Positions 8,974 to 17,893 of a stretch of 58,537 nucleotides of DNA are shown here, one piece after another. Within the stretch, counting starts at the first letter, position 1, and each line of letters starts with the position of its first letter. Under the pieces are notes generated by a model. That model saw only the letters and a program-made list of their open reading frames with translations, had not been told where the DNA came from and ran no database searches. Origin of the DNA: Lentzea kentuckyensis (GTDB lineage: Bacteria > Actinomycetota > Actinomycetes > Mycobacteriales > Pseudonocardiaceae); the NCBI RefSeq assembly GCF_002150765.1, contig NZ_MUYM01000139.1, positions 1-58,537 on the forward strand, in the 5' to 3' direction. Made by a program: the position numbers and the translations under genes.

Positions 8974-10499
8974 GCGTGACGCGCTGGCTTGCGCGTGTGT
9001 CGGGAGCACGGGCCGACATCCTTCAGAAGGCGCCGGGTGACGTGGTCAAGCACGCCACGATGGGCGGCGTGCTGCTGAGCACCGCCGCGGTCGCCGCCGC
9101 CTCGGCGTACTTCGCCATGACCTCGCAGCTCGGCCTGCCGATCGCGATCGCGGCACCGGTGGCGCTCGGCTGGGGCGTGATCATCTTCAACCTCGACCGC
9201 ATGCTCGTCGTGACGATGACGCGCGGCAACACCAAGTTGCTCAACTTCCTCGTCGCGTTGCCCCGGCTCGGTCTCGCGATCGTCATCGGCACGGTGATCT
9301 CCGTCCCGCTGGTGCTGAAGATCTTCGAACCGGAGATCCGCAACGAGCTGGTGGTGATGCAGGTCGAGTCGGTGCAGCGCAACCAGGTGAAGACCGACGA
9401 GGCGCTGAAGAAGATCAAGGAGCTGGAGACCGAGGAGAAGGGCCTGCTGGAGATCCTCTCCGGCCGTGCCGTCACCACGGCCGCCGACGACCCGGACGTC
9501 AAGGCGGCGAAGACCACGCTCGACAACGCCGAGAAGGTCTACCAGGAGGCGAGCCGCCTGGCGCAGTGCGAGTTCGACGGCAGCTGCGGCACCGGCAAGG
9601 AGGGCGACGGCGAGGCGTACCGGCAGAAGAAGGCCGTTGCGGACGAGGCCCGCGGCAAGCGCGACAAGGCGGCGCGGGAACTGGAGGCCACCACCGCTCG
9701 CGTCGACAAGCGCATCGCCGACGGCTCGTCCACCGCCAGCACCGCCGCGAGCCAGCGGCTTCCCGGTGTGCAGGCCGAACTGGAGGTGCTGCGCAAGCAG
9801 GCGGAGAACTTGCGCAAGCAGGGCTTCGAGGCCGCGGCGGGGGACACCGGTCTGCTCGCCAGGCTCGAGGCGCTCGACCGCATCACCGCCGGCCGCGACA
9901 GCGGTGGCAAGGCGGACTTCATGCTGTTCCTGCTGTTCCTCTGCATCGAGCTGCTGCCGGTGATCGTCAAGCTGCTCAGCCTGTTCGGCAAGGAGACGCT
10001 CTACGACAGCCTCCTGCGCCGCTCCGACGAGGGTGCGGACGTCGACGACGAGGCGTGGGCCGACCGGGACCGCGATCTCGCGCTGTTGCAGGCGAAGCAC
10101 AAGTTCGACGAGGAGGAACAGCGGCTGCTCAGCCACGCGGCGATGCAGAAGCAGACCACGCAGGCGGTCGCCGACGAGCAGCTCAAGATCGCGATGAACG
10201 CGATCAAGACGTGGAGCGGCGTCGCGCAGCTGCGGGCGGACGAGGCCCTCAACGACTGGTACCAGGCGAACGTCGCCCACTGCGGCGGTCCCACGAGCAG
10301 CGGTCCGAAGATCGGCCAGCAGGTCATGCACGGACCGCAGCACACACCCCAGCACACACCCCAGCACGCCCCGCGGCACGCAGCGCAGCCGCCGCACGGA
10401 CCGGCCAGGACCGTGCAGCTCCCCGCCCACGGTGACCCGAGCGCCACCACGCCGATTCCCCGCTACAACAACGGTTCGAACCACACCCCCAACCCCTGA
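8970..10499 (+). CDS. DUF4407 membrane protein with long coiled coil
   Basis: 509 residues, ATG overlapping the preceding stop. Two hydrophobic segments near residues 30-75, with FNLDRMLV between them, a third near 90-112 and a fourth near 310-335 (FMLFLLFLCIELLPVIVKLL) match the DUF4407 layout. Between the third and fourth helices lies about 200 residues of charged, Ala/Lys/Glu-rich helix, probably a coiled coil, with a Cys pair in CEFDGSCG. The C-terminal tail has near-tandem HTPQ repeats followed by a low-complexity His/Pro/Gln tract. It probably anchors the kinase/TerY complex at the membrane; this is inferred from operon position. No catalytic motif was seen. Confidence 0.8.
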   Translation: MSVTRWLARVSGARADILQKAPGDVVKHATMGGVLLSTAAVAAASAYFAMTSQLGLPIAIAAPVALGWGVIIFNLDRMLVVTMTRGNTKLLNFLVALPRLGLAIVIGTVISVPLVLKIFEPEIRNELVVMQVESVQRNQVKTDEALKKIKELETEEKGLLEILSGRAVTTAADDPDVKAAKTTLDNAEKVYQEASRLAQCEFDGSCGTGKEGDGEAYRQKKAVADEARGKRDKAARELEATTARVDKRIADGSSTASTAASQRLPGVQAELEVLRKQAENLRKQGFEAAAGDTGLLARLEALDRITAGRDSGGKADFMLFLLFLCIELLPVIVKLLSLFGKETLYDSLLRRSDEGADVDDEAWADRDRDLALLQAKHKFDEEEQRLLSHAAMQKQTTQAVADEQLKIAMNAIKTWSGVAQLRADEALNDWYQANVAHCGGPTSSGPKIGQQVMHGPQHTPQHTPQHAPRHAAQPPHGPARTVQLPAHGDPSATTPIPRYNNGSNHTPNP

Positions 10500-10513
10500 C
10501 AGGAGAACTCCGC

Positions 10514-11224
10514 GTGGAGAGCGAGAAAGCCAAGATCCTGCCCTTCTACGTCCTGATCGACGTCTCGGCGTCGATGTCGGGGCAGAAGCTGGACCAGGCG
10601 AACAAGATCATGCCGAAGGTGGTCGACGCGCTCGCGGAAGCGCCGATCCTCGCCGACAAGGTGCGGTTCTGCGTGATCGACTTCGGATCGGACGCCCAGG
10701 TGCGCCTGCCGCTGTGCGACGTGCTCGACCAGCACAGTTCGTTGCCCTCGCTGACGATCCGCGGCGCCACCTCGTACGGTGCGGCGTTCCGGACGCTGAA
10801 GTCGGAGATCGAGATCAACGTCAAGCAGCTCAAGGCCGACGGGTACCTCGTGCACCGGCCCGCGGTGTTCTTCATCAGCGACGGCGAGCCGACCGACCCC
10901 GAACACGAGTGGCGCTCGGCGTTCCAGGAGCTGACCAGCTTCGCGACCTACCCGAACTTCGTGCCGTGCGGTGTGGACTCGGCGAACCCGCGCACGCTCG
11001 CGACGCTGATCCACCCGGCGACCGGGCCGAAGCAGATGCAGATGTACCTGATGGAGCAGGGCCAGAACCCGGCGGACGCGATCGCGGCCATCGCGGAGAT
11101 CCTCATCTCCAGCATGCTCGCGTCCGGGCAGAGCATGGCGCAGGGCAGCTCGGGCATGATCCTGCCGGGCAAGCAGGACCTCCCGTCGGGTATCAACGCC
11201 CACTCGTCGGACGACTTCGTCTGA
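10514..11224 (+). CDS. TerY-like von Willebrand factor A (vWA) domain protein
   Basis: 236 residues, GTG start with AGGAG at 10501-10505. An almost free-standing vWA domain with a complete MIDAS metal site: DVSASM (Asp16, Ser18, Ser20), Thr86 in RGATSYG and Asp123 in ISDGEPTD. This matches TerY/YegL proteins, which bind a divalent metal and act as docking modules in TerY-P systems with a PP2C phosphatase and a kinase; here both partners are encoded next door. The tail (residues 205-236) is Gly/Ser rich. Its stop overlaps the phosphatase start by one base (TGATG). Confidence 0.87.
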   Translation: MESEKAKILPFYVLIDVSASMSGQKLDQANKIMPKVVDALAEAPILADKVRFCVIDFGSDAQVRLPLCDVLDQHSSLPSLTIRGATSYGAAFRTLKSEIEINVKQLKADGYLVHRPAVFFISDGEPTDPEHEWRSAFQELTSFATYPNFVPCGVDSANPRTLATLIHPATGPKQMQMYLMEQGQNPADAIAAIAEILISSMLASGQSMAQGSSGMILPGKQDLPSGINAHSSDDFV

Positions 11225-12201
11225 TGGCCGCGGCGACGGAGACCGGCCCGGTGGAACCGGCGCCGGAAGCGAAGTGGCAGGGGTTCGTCGAACCGTACGT
11301 GGTCGGCGACCCCGGCCGGGCCGCCGCGGGCGTGGTGCCGCTGCCGGACGAGACCGCGTGGGACCGCAAGGACACCGTGCTCGACGCGTTCACGCTGCGC
11401 GACGGGCGGACGAAGATCGTCGAGGTGCGCGCGGCGAGCGTGCGCGGGCTGGCACACCGGGCCTACGGGCGGGTGCGCCAGGACGAGTACGCGTGCCGCC
11501 GCACCACCGATGGCCGGTACCTGGTGATCTGTGTCGCCGACGGGGTTTCGTCGGGCGAGCTGTCGCACAAGGCGGCCATGATCGCCACGCGGTGGGGTGC
11601 GAAGGCGCTCGCGGGCATTCTCGACCGCTCGGAACCGGCCGCCCTGCCGTGGGGACCGTTCGTGCACAGCGTCGCGACGCAGATCGAGCGGTACGGCCGG
11701 AAGTTGTTGCGGGGCAGGGAGGACATCGACGCCGAGAAGTGCGATCTGCGCGATGTCGCGCAGAAGCTCGCGACCACGGTGCTGTACGCCGTCGTCGACC
11801 TGCGGCCCGCCGACGGAGTGCACGTCGCGCACGTCGTGACGGTGGGCGACACCTCGGCGTGGGTGCTGCGCGAGGGCGGCCGCTGGGAACCGCAGGAGGC
11901 CGTCAAGAACGAGGGCGCCGAGGTGTACTCGGCGAGCGTGCAGGCACTGCCGCTGCCGCCCGCCGCCGATCCGGTGCCGGTGCGGACGACCATCCGCGCG
12001 GGCGAGGCGTTGGTGCTCATGACCGACGGCGTCGGTGACCCGCTCGGGCAGGGCACCGGGCCGGTCGGCCGGTTCCTCGCGGACGCCTGGACGCGGCCGC
12101 CCGCGTCCGGTGTCGAGTTCGCGGCGCAGATCGGCTTCGCGCGCAAGAGCTTCGACGACGACCGCACGGTGGTGGCGGTGTGGCCGGTGAGCCAGCGGTG
12201 A
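11224..12201 (+). CDS. PP2C-family serine/threonine phosphatase (TerY-P triad)
   Basis: 325 residues from ATG 11224, which overlaps the TGA of the vWA gene; the open frame extends 260 codons upstream only as an overlap artefact. PP2C motifs are visible: RQDEY (metal Asp87), VADGVSSG (Asp106-Gly107), VGDTSAWV, LMTDGVGDP and the last metal site in FDDDRTVV. The first ~50 residues precede the catalytic domain and may be a docking segment. It should remove phosphate from proteins modified by one or both kinase-like proteins encoded on either side. It overlaps the second kinase gene by 4 bases. Confidence 0.88.
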   Translation: MAAATETGPVEPAPEAKWQGFVEPYVVGDPGRAAAGVVPLPDETAWDRKDTVLDAFTLRDGRTKIVEVRAASVRGLAHRAYGRVRQDEYACRRTTDGRYLVICVADGVSSGELSHKAAMIATRWGAKALAGILDRSEPAALPWGPFVHSVATQIERYGRKLLRGREDIDAEKCDLRDVAQKLATTVLYAVVDLRPADGVHVAHVVTVGDTSAWVLREGGRWEPQEAVKNEGAEVYSASVQALPLPPAADPVPVRTTIRAGEALVLMTDGVGDPLGQGTGPVGRFLADAWTRPPASGVEFAAQIGFARKSFDDDRTVVAVWPVSQR

Positions 12202-13151
12202 GCTCGCACACCATCGGTCTGTCCGCGCTGGGCCCGCTCGGGCCGCAGATCGGCGCGGGTGGCCAGGCGAAGGTCTTCCTGGCACCGGCCATCACGCTCG
12301 ACGACGTGGCCGGACCGTTGGTGTACAAGCAGTACAAGCCGGACCACGTGCCACCGCACGGGTTGAGCGCAGTCGTCGACAAACGGCTGCGGATGGACGT
12401 CGCGACGCGGCAACGACTGGACCGCTGCACCGCGTGGCCGGTGCGGATCGTGGAGCAGGCCGGGGCGGTGAGCGGTGTGCTGATGCCGCTCATCCCCGGC
12501 GAGTTCTTCGAGGACAGGGTGTTGCCGAGCGGACAGCCGAAGAACAGCCTGCGGGAGGTGCAGCACCTCTTCATCGACCCGGACCGCGCCCGGCGGCTCG
12601 GCATGCCCGCACCGACCCCCGCCCAGCGGCTGCTCATCTGCCGCGACCTCGCCGCCGCGCTGCACCTGTTGCACCGCAACGACCTCGTGATGGGTGACAT
12701 CAACGCGAAGAACGAGGTGTTCAGGATCGACGGCCGGCCGTGCGTGATGCTCGTCGACTGCGACGCCATCCGGATCAAGGGTTCGTCGGCGGTCGTCAAG
12801 CAGCTCAACGCTCCCGACTGGGATCCGCCGGAGGACACGCTCAGCCAGTCGACCGACATCTACAAGTTCGGCCTGTTCGTGTTGCGGTGCCTCGTTCCCG
12901 CGTCGATGGGATCGGTGTCGCGCGACCCGGCCAGGGCCAACGCGGTGCTGGCGCCGGAAGGCAGGACGTTGTTGCGCGCGTCGTTGAGCCGCCGTCCGGC
13001 AGACCGGCCGACCGCGCAGGACTGGGGTCGTTTCTTCGACGGCCAGCAACCCGTGGTGCGGCGGCAGAGCGCGCCCGCTCCGCCGCCCGCCACGTCCACG
13101 CCCGGCTGGAAGCGTGACCCGAAGACCAAGAGGTGGGTGCAGGCCACATGA
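12198..13151 (+). CDS. Second kinase-like protein of the TerY-P type
   Basis: 317 residues; GTG at 12198 overlaps the phosphatase stop (GTGA). It is a paralogue of the first kinase-like protein: Gly-loop IGAGGQAKVF (18-27), VYKQYKP, catalytic loop MGDINAKNEVF (165-175), and VDCDA (186-190) where the first copy has LDCDG. The Gly-to-Ala change at the DFG-equivalent Gly is notable, but the metal-binding Asp is kept. Later segments QLNAPDWDPP and IYKFGLFVLRCL match between the copies. Instead of an Ig-like domain it ends with a short Pro-rich linker and GWKRDPKTKRWVQ, a small Trp-containing motif. Two kinases with one phosphatase suggest different targets or an asymmetric pair. Confidence 0.83.
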   Translation: MSSHTIGLSALGPLGPQIGAGGQAKVFLAPAITLDDVAGPLVYKQYKPDHVPPHGLSAVVDKRLRMDVATRQRLDRCTAWPVRIVEQAGAVSGVLMPLIPGEFFEDRVLPSGQPKNSLREVQHLFIDPDRARRLGMPAPTPAQRLLICRDLAAALHLLHRNDLVMGDINAKNEVFRIDGRPCVMLVDCDAIRIKGSSAVVKQLNAPDWDPPEDTLSQSTDIYKFGLFVLRCLVPASMGSVSRDPARANAVLAPEGRTLLRASLSRRPADRPTAQDWGRFFDGQQPVVRRQSAPAPPPATSTPGWKRDPKTKRWVQAT

Positions 13152-13852
13152 CGTCCTGCACGGTCTGCGGCCTGCCGCCGATGGCCAGCTACGAGATCTC
13201 GCTGCACGGCGAGGCGACCTGCGCCACGCACCCGGTCCTGGACAGGTGTGCGCTGTGCGTGCGGCCGCGGCACGCCGGTGAACGGAACTGGTCCCGGTTC
13301 ACCTCCACGACCGTGCGCTGCCCGACCTGCGTGAGCGTTGCCGTGGACACACAACAACAGGCCAGGAAGCACATCCCGCAGGTGCGCGCGGACATGGCGG
13401 CGCTCGGAATCGAGCTGCCGCAACGGGTTCGCGTGACCCTGGTGGACCCGGACGTGATGAACCCCGACACGCGGTCGTTGTGCCTCGGCCGCACGCTGCA
13501 ACGCGTCTGGGTGGACACCGCGGTGACCGACGTGCTCGGGATCGAGATCGCCGGCGGCCTCACCGAGACCCACTTCTGCGCCACGGTCGTGCACGAGATC
13601 GGCCACGCGTGGCTCGCCCAGCGCGGTGCGGTCGACCTCGACCAAACCCTCGAAGAAGGCGTCTGCGAGCTGTTCGCCGGCGCCTGGCTCAAACGCCGGC
13701 GCACGCCGTTCGCCGACACCTTGCGGCGGTCCGCGCTGGAGAACCCCGATCCGGTCTACGGCGGTGGCTACCGCCTGGTGCGCGAAGCCGTGGTGCGGCA
13801 CGGGATCGCCGTTGTGCTCGACCACGTCTGTGCACGAGGAGTGTTGCCGTGA
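13148..13852 (+). CDS. DA1-like zinc metallopeptidase with LIM-like zinc fingers
   Basis: 234 residues, ATG overlapping the kinase stop. The N-terminal 65 residues hold CxxC pairs and His/Cys ligands (CTVC, CATH, CALC, CPTC) consistent with LIM-like zinc fingers. The C-terminal half has the zinc protease signature HEIGHAWL (His149, Glu150, His153) and LEEGVCELFAGAWL, whose Glu supplies the third metal ligand. HExxHAWL followed by EEGxC is the hallmark of the DA1 family, known from plants as ubiquitin-activated peptidases and found in bacterial conflict-type operons. The target is unknown; it may be activated by the neighbouring kinase/phosphatase or by the cyclase-like protein. 11 bases separate it from the next ATG. 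Confidence 0.8.
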   Translation: MTSCTVCGLPPMASYEISLHGEATCATHPVLDRCALCVRPRHAGERNWSRFTSTTVRCPTCVSVAVDTQQQARKHIPQVRADMAALGIELPQRVRVTLVDPDVMNPDTRSLCLGRTLQRVWVDTAVTDVLGIEIAGGLTETHFCATVVHEIGHAWLAQRGAVDLDQTLEEGVCELFAGAWLKRRRTPFADTLRRSALENPDPVYGGGYRLVREAVVRHGIAVVLDHVCARGVLP

Positions 13853-13863
13853 GAGGAAACGAC

Positions 13864-14577
13864 ATGAACGAGCCGGTCACCAGGACGTTCCTGGTGGTGG
13901 ACGTCGAGAAGTCCAGCGACCGGGAGAACGAGGAGCTGCCGCAGCTGCGCCGTGAGCTCTACTCCATGCTGCACAAGGCGATGGAGAAGGCCGGCCTGCT
14001 CGGCGGCAGGTGCGTCACCGAGGACAGGGGCGACGGCGTGCTGCTCATCGCCGACGCGGGTGTGCTCGAAGTGACACCGATGGCCCAGATGCTGATCGAC
14101 GAGCTGGCGCGCTACAACGCGACGATCGAGTCGGAGACGTGGCTGCGGCTGCGCATCGCCGTCCACTGTGGATTCGTGCACCGCGACGCCCGCGGCTGGA
14201 GCAGTGAGGAACTGACTCGGACGTTCCGCGTCTGCGACCTCGCCGAGGCGAAGGCGGCGCTCGGTGCCGCACAGCGGGCGCAGGCCATCGTGATCGTCTC
14301 GGACCACGTCTACAACACGGTGGTCAAGCACGGCTACGGCAAGCTCCCGCGGGAGAAGTTCGGCGAGCTCAAGAGCAACGTCGCCTGGGCGTGGGTGCCT
14401 GGCTACACGACCCCGCCGGTGCCGCAGCCCGTCGCCACGGAAGAGCACGAACCGGAGACGCCCTCGCGGCCGTCGGGCGTGCACAACAGCGTGACCGGCA
14501 CCGTCGGCGGCAACGTCGTCCAGGCCCGTGACATCGGGCGGGTCGACGCGCGCAACTACTTCCGGGATCCCAAATGA
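13864..14577 (+). CDS. Class III nucleotidyl-cyclase-like protein with C-terminal amyloid-type motif
   Basis: 237 residues; ATG at 13864 preferred because GAGAGGA precedes it at the right distance, although an in-frame GTG at 13849 overlaps the DA1 stop. The cyclase-like fold is seen in FLVVDVEKSS (metal Asp13), EDRGDGVLLIAD (Asp57), LRLRIAVHCGFV and the helix after FRVCDLAEAK. The usual catalytic Asn...Arg helix is altered (CDLAEAK), so activity is uncertain; it may bind nucleotide without cyclising it. Residues 205-229 (GVHNSVTGTVGGNVVQ and on) match the repeating N-x-G-x-V-x-G-x-VVQA pattern of bacterial amyloid signalling motifs and closely resemble the N-terminus of the NLR-like protein at 24.1 kb. 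It overlaps the ATPase gene by 4 bases. Confidence 0.75.
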   Translation: MNEPVTRTFLVVDVEKSSDRENEELPQLRRELYSMLHKAMEKAGLLGGRCVTEDRGDGVLLIADAGVLEVTPMAQMLIDELARYNATIESETWLRLRIAVHCGFVHRDARGWSSEELTRTFRVCDLAEAKAALGAAQRAQAIVIVSDHVYNTVVKHGYGKLPREKFGELKSNVAWAWVPGYTTPPVPQPVATEEHEPETPSRPSGVHNSVTGTVGGNVVQARDIGRVDARNYFRDPK

Positions 14578-16802
14578 GCGATGCCGACCAGGCCAAGCCC
14601 GCGGAGCCGGTCGAGCCGAAACCGGACCCGCCGCCCGCTCCCGACGCGCAGGCGAAACCCGAGACCGAGAAGGCGGAGAAGGCCGAGAAGCAGGAGAAGG
14701 AAGAGCAGCCGAACAAAGCGCGCGGCGAGGAGGAACTGCCCGACGCCAAGCGGAACGCCTCCGACCCGCGCAACGCCCGCAAGCTGTTCCAGGACGCCCG
14801 CGCGCTGGACCGCTCGGTCGCCGCGATCCTCGGTGACCGCTCGATCGGCAACATCTTCCTGACCAGCTCGATCGGCCTCGTCGACGCGGGCACGCTCGGC
14901 CAGCCCGGTGGCGGAACCCATCACGCGGTGCCCAGCGGCCCGATCTCGGCCGAGGTGATCCGGTCGGTCACCGCCACCTTCGTCGCGCCGACGAGCTACG
15001 AGACGCTGCGGGAACGGTTGCGCAGTCAGTGGATCGTGCTGCTGCGAGGGCCGGCCGGTTCGGGACGCACGGCGACCGCGCTGCACCTGTTGGGCAGCGA
15101 GTGCGCCGAGGGCGTGGACAAGCTCAGCCCGGACACGAGCCTGCGGTCGCCGTCCAGCGCGCTCGACCTGGCCGACGACCACGGGTACCTGCTCGAGTCG
15201 CTGGAGGTCGACCAGGCGGCCGCGCTGAGCGAGTACACGCTCGGGCTGTGGCAGCGGCAGCTCGAAAGCGCTCGGGCTCGCATGATCGTGCTGGTCGACG
15301 CGGGCACGGCGATGCGCGAGCACGAGCTCGCGCACTTCCTCGTCGACACAGCGCAGCTCGCGGACGGCCGGGCGTTGGTGGCGAGCCACTTCCAGGTGCA
15401 GCTGAAGGTCTCCGGCAAGCCCGACCAGGAACTCGGCGACTACCCCGAGTTCGGCGAACTGGTCGAGGAGGTCGTCGGCGCCACTCCGCGTGCCCAGGAA
15501 CTGGCCGAGTTCGGCCGCGGCCTCTCGCAGATCGTGCTGGGCCAGCGGGACGTGGAAGACCTGCGGCAGAGCTACACCCGCGCCGCGGAGTCGGGGTTCC
15601 GCGAATGGTTCGACGGGCTGACCGACAACGAGGAGCGCGCGTTCGCGATCAGCCTCGCGGTGTTCGACGGCATGCCGGTGCAGGTCGTGTCGGAGAACGC
15701 GACCAAGCTCGCGAAAGCGTTCCAGGCGGCCGAGATACCGGATCGGCGGGCGCGGGTGCGTGACGTGTTCGCCATGCGCCGGATGAGCCTCGTCGAGCGG
15801 GTGCACGCCGAGATCACCACGTCGGTGGAGGAGAGCGACCTCGGCAGCCTGGCCGTCGAGGTCGTCCGGTACCGCGATCGGCGCCGGCCGCGCCGGATGC
15901 TCGAACACGTCTGGGGCGAGTACCCGGAGGCGCACCAGGTGGTGCGCGAGTGGTTGTGCGGGCTGGGCAGCTCGCGGGACCGGCAGGTGCGCACCCGAGC
16001 GGGTGTCGCGGTGGGGCTGCTGAGCCTCGCCGAGTTCGACTACGTCCGCCAGCACGTGTTGGAACGGTGGGCCGACGAACGCCACGACTGGGAACGTCAG
16101 GCCGTGATCGGCGCGCTGCGGCTGGCGATGATGGAGCCGCAACTCCAGCCGTTGATCAACCGCATGCTCACGTGGTGGTTGCGGGGCAAGGAGGCGACCG
16201 GTCGCCGGATGGCCGCGGTCGCCGTCCTCGGCACGTTGCCGATCATGGAACCGGCGCGGGTGCTCAAGCTGCTGCGCAAGGCCGCGGACACCGACCAGCC
16301 CGCGATGATCATCGCGCTCGCCGACTCGATCACCAACCTGGCGCTCGACCTCGACCGGCTGGGCCTGGTGCTGGACGCGCTGCTGAAGTGGACGGTCGCC
16401 CGGTCGCTCCAGGTGCGCATGGTCGGGCTGAACTGCGTGCTGCAGCTGTGCACGTTCCTCGAAGCGGAGGTCGAGGGCAGCGCGGAACCGTGGCCCGGCC
16501 TGCTGCGGGTCGCGGAGGGCGAGCACCGGGACGCCGTCGTGACGTTGATCGGCCGGGCGATCCAGGCCCAGTTCTTCATGCCGGAGACCTACGAGGTCGT
16601 CCGGCGCTGGGTGAACGTCGCCCAGCGCGATGAGGCGCAACGCGAGCCGTTGGGCGCGCTGCTCGCCGACGTCGCCCGGGCCGCCGGGAACCGGACGTCC
16701 CTGCGCCAGAACCTGATCCGCTGGGCGAGAGGCCGCAACGGCCCGGTCGAAGCCGCCGTCGAGCTGATCGCCGTACTCGATCGTGAGGACAACCTTCCGT
16801 GA
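14574..16802 (+). CDS. P-loop ATPase with acidic/lysine-rich N-terminus, unknown function
   Basis: 742 residues. Residues 1-60 are low complexity (Lys/Glu/Pro/Ala), probably disordered. A P-loop lies at 159-166 (GPAGSGRT), preceded by a hydrophobic strand WIVLL, and a likely Walker B strand is MIVLVDAG (239-246). The region after about residue 330 is almost wholly alpha-helical with repeated Leu/Ala/Arg patterns (for example GVAVGLLSLAEFDYV and VIGALRLAMM), compatible with HEAT-like or STAND-type helical repeats. I cannot place it in a named family. In this operon it may be the NTP-dependent switch. ATG overlaps the cyclase-like gene, and its stop overlaps the next GTG. Confidence 0.7.
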   Translation: MSDADQAKPAEPVEPKPDPPPAPDAQAKPETEKAEKAEKQEKEEQPNKARGEEELPDAKRNASDPRNARKLFQDARALDRSVAAILGDRSIGNIFLTSSIGLVDAGTLGQPGGGTHHAVPSGPISAEVIRSVTATFVAPTSYETLRERLRSQWIVLLRGPAGSGRTATALHLLGSECAEGVDKLSPDTSLRSPSSALDLADDHGYLLESLEVDQAAALSEYTLGLWQRQLESARARMIVLVDAGTAMREHELAHFLVDTAQLADGRALVASHFQVQLKVSGKPDQELGDYPEFGELVEEVVGATPRAQELAEFGRGLSQIVLGQRDVEDLRQSYTRAAESGFREWFDGLTDNEERAFAISLAVFDGMPVQVVSENATKLAKAFQAAEIPDRRARVRDVFAMRRMSLVERVHAEITTSVEESDLGSLAVEVVRYRDRRRPRRMLEHVWGEYPEAHQVVREWLCGLGSSRDRQVRTRAGVAVGLLSLAEFDYVRQHVLERWADERHDWERQAVIGALRLAMMEPQLQPLINRMLTWWLRGKEATGRRMAAVAVLGTLPIMEPARVLKLLRKAADTDQPAMIIALADSITNLALDLDRLGLVLDALLKWTVARSLQVRMVGLNCVLQLCTFLEAEVEGSAEPWPGLLRVAEGEHRDAVVTLIGRAIQAQFFMPETYEVVRRWVNVAQRDEAQREPLGALLADVARAAGNRTSLRQNLIRWARGRNGPVEAAVELIAVLDREDNLP

Positions 16803-17893
16803 CCAACCAGAACCCCGCCGCTCAGCCGCTCATCACCAAGCTGGAGCCGAGCCGCAGCGACCTGTTCCGCGACCGCCCGATGCCGGGCGGCGAACGTGCG
16901 ACCGTCTACCTGGACCGGCGCGGTCAGCTCTACCAGTCCGACCGGCCGCTGACCGCCAGCGAGATCGCGATCAACCGGCCGCGCTCGGTCTACCTGGTGG
17001 ACACCTCCGTGCACCCGTACACCCTCGCGCTCGACCTGCCAGCGCAGGAGGACGCGTTCCCGTTCCACGCCGAGGTGACGGCGCGGTGGCGGGTCGGCGA
17101 CCCGTGCGAGGCGGTGAAGACCAGCCTGGCCGAGGCCGGTCACGTGCTCGCGCCCTACCTGCGGCAGACGTTGCGCGAGATCAGCAACTCCTACGCCATC
17201 GAGGAACGGCCCGCCGCGGAACGGGCCATGATCCGGTACTTCTCCGACCAGGGCCCGTTGATGCTCCCGCAGGGCGTGTTGCTGGTGCACTGTTCGGTGT
17301 CGTTGTCGTTGGACGGCCCCGCGCTCGAAGAGCTGCAGAACCGCAAACGGCACGAGTGGATCGCGCACCAGCACGCCCGTGAGACCACCAGCATGCGGCA
17401 GACAGCCGAGATCGAGAGAGAACAGGAAACGAACCGGCAGGCGCTCGAACGGGCCGAGGCCGAGCACCAGCTGCGCCTCACCCAGCGGCGGATGGACTTC
17501 TACCACCGGGCGCTCGAAGGCGGTCAGGAGTCGCTCGTGGCGCTGCAGCTCGCGAGCAGCCCGGCGGAGGTCAACAACGTGCTGGCGTTGTTCATGCAGC
17601 GCGACCGGCTGGACTTCGAGACGGCGAAGGAGCTGCTGAGCTCCTTGCTGGACAACGGGTTGGTCACCCACGGCGACGTGCAGGGCATCATGAGCCAGGC
17701 GTCGTCCGTCATCGCCAACCAGCTGTCGAGGGCGTCGCTCGGCCTGCCCGCACCCTCGGGCGGGCTCCCGATCGCGGCGCCGCCCCCGCCGCGGCCGCGG
17801 ATGACGGCGGAGCAGATCTCGTCGGTGCCGATCACCGCGGAGATCCTCCTCGACCTGCCCCCGGACTACGGGGACGACGATGACGACGACTGA
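16799..17893 (+). CDS. SPFH/band-7-like coiled-coil protein
   Basis: 364 residues, GTG start overlapping the ATPase stop. Residues about 30-190 form a beta-rich then helical region: AEVTARWRVGDPCEAV and LRQTLREISNSYAIEE have the spacing of SPFH domains, but no N-terminal membrane segment is present. Residues 190-250 are a long charged helix, probably a coiled coil. A proline-rich segment follows, and the extreme C-terminus is acidic (YGDDDDDD). SPFH proteins assemble into rings or membrane scaffolds; by position this one may organise the complex with the small membrane protein encoded next. Assignment moderate: the fold call rests on pattern only. Confidence 0.6.
   Translation: MTNQNPAAQPLITKLEPSRSDLFRDRPMPGGERATVYLDRRGQLYQSDRPLTASEIAINRPRSVYLVDTSVHPYTLALDLPAQEDAFPFHAEVTARWRVGDPCEAVKTSLAEAGHVLAPYLRQTLREISNSYAIEERPAAERAMIRYFSDQGPLMLPQGVLLVHCSVSLSLDGPALEELQNRKRHEWIAHQHARETTSMRQTAEIEREQETNRQALERAEAEHQLRLTQRRMDFYHRALEGGQESLVALQLASSPAEVNNVLALFMQRDRLDFETAKELLSSLLDNGLVTHGDVQGIMSQASSVIANQLSRASLGLPAPSGGLPIAAPPPPRPRMTAEQISSVPITAEILLDLPPDYGDDDDDD

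Noticed and set aside
10432..11223. Long upstream extension of the PP2C reading frame
   Set aside because: It covers the DUF4407 end and the whole TerY gene in another frame; the TGATG junction and PP2C similarity place the start at 11224.
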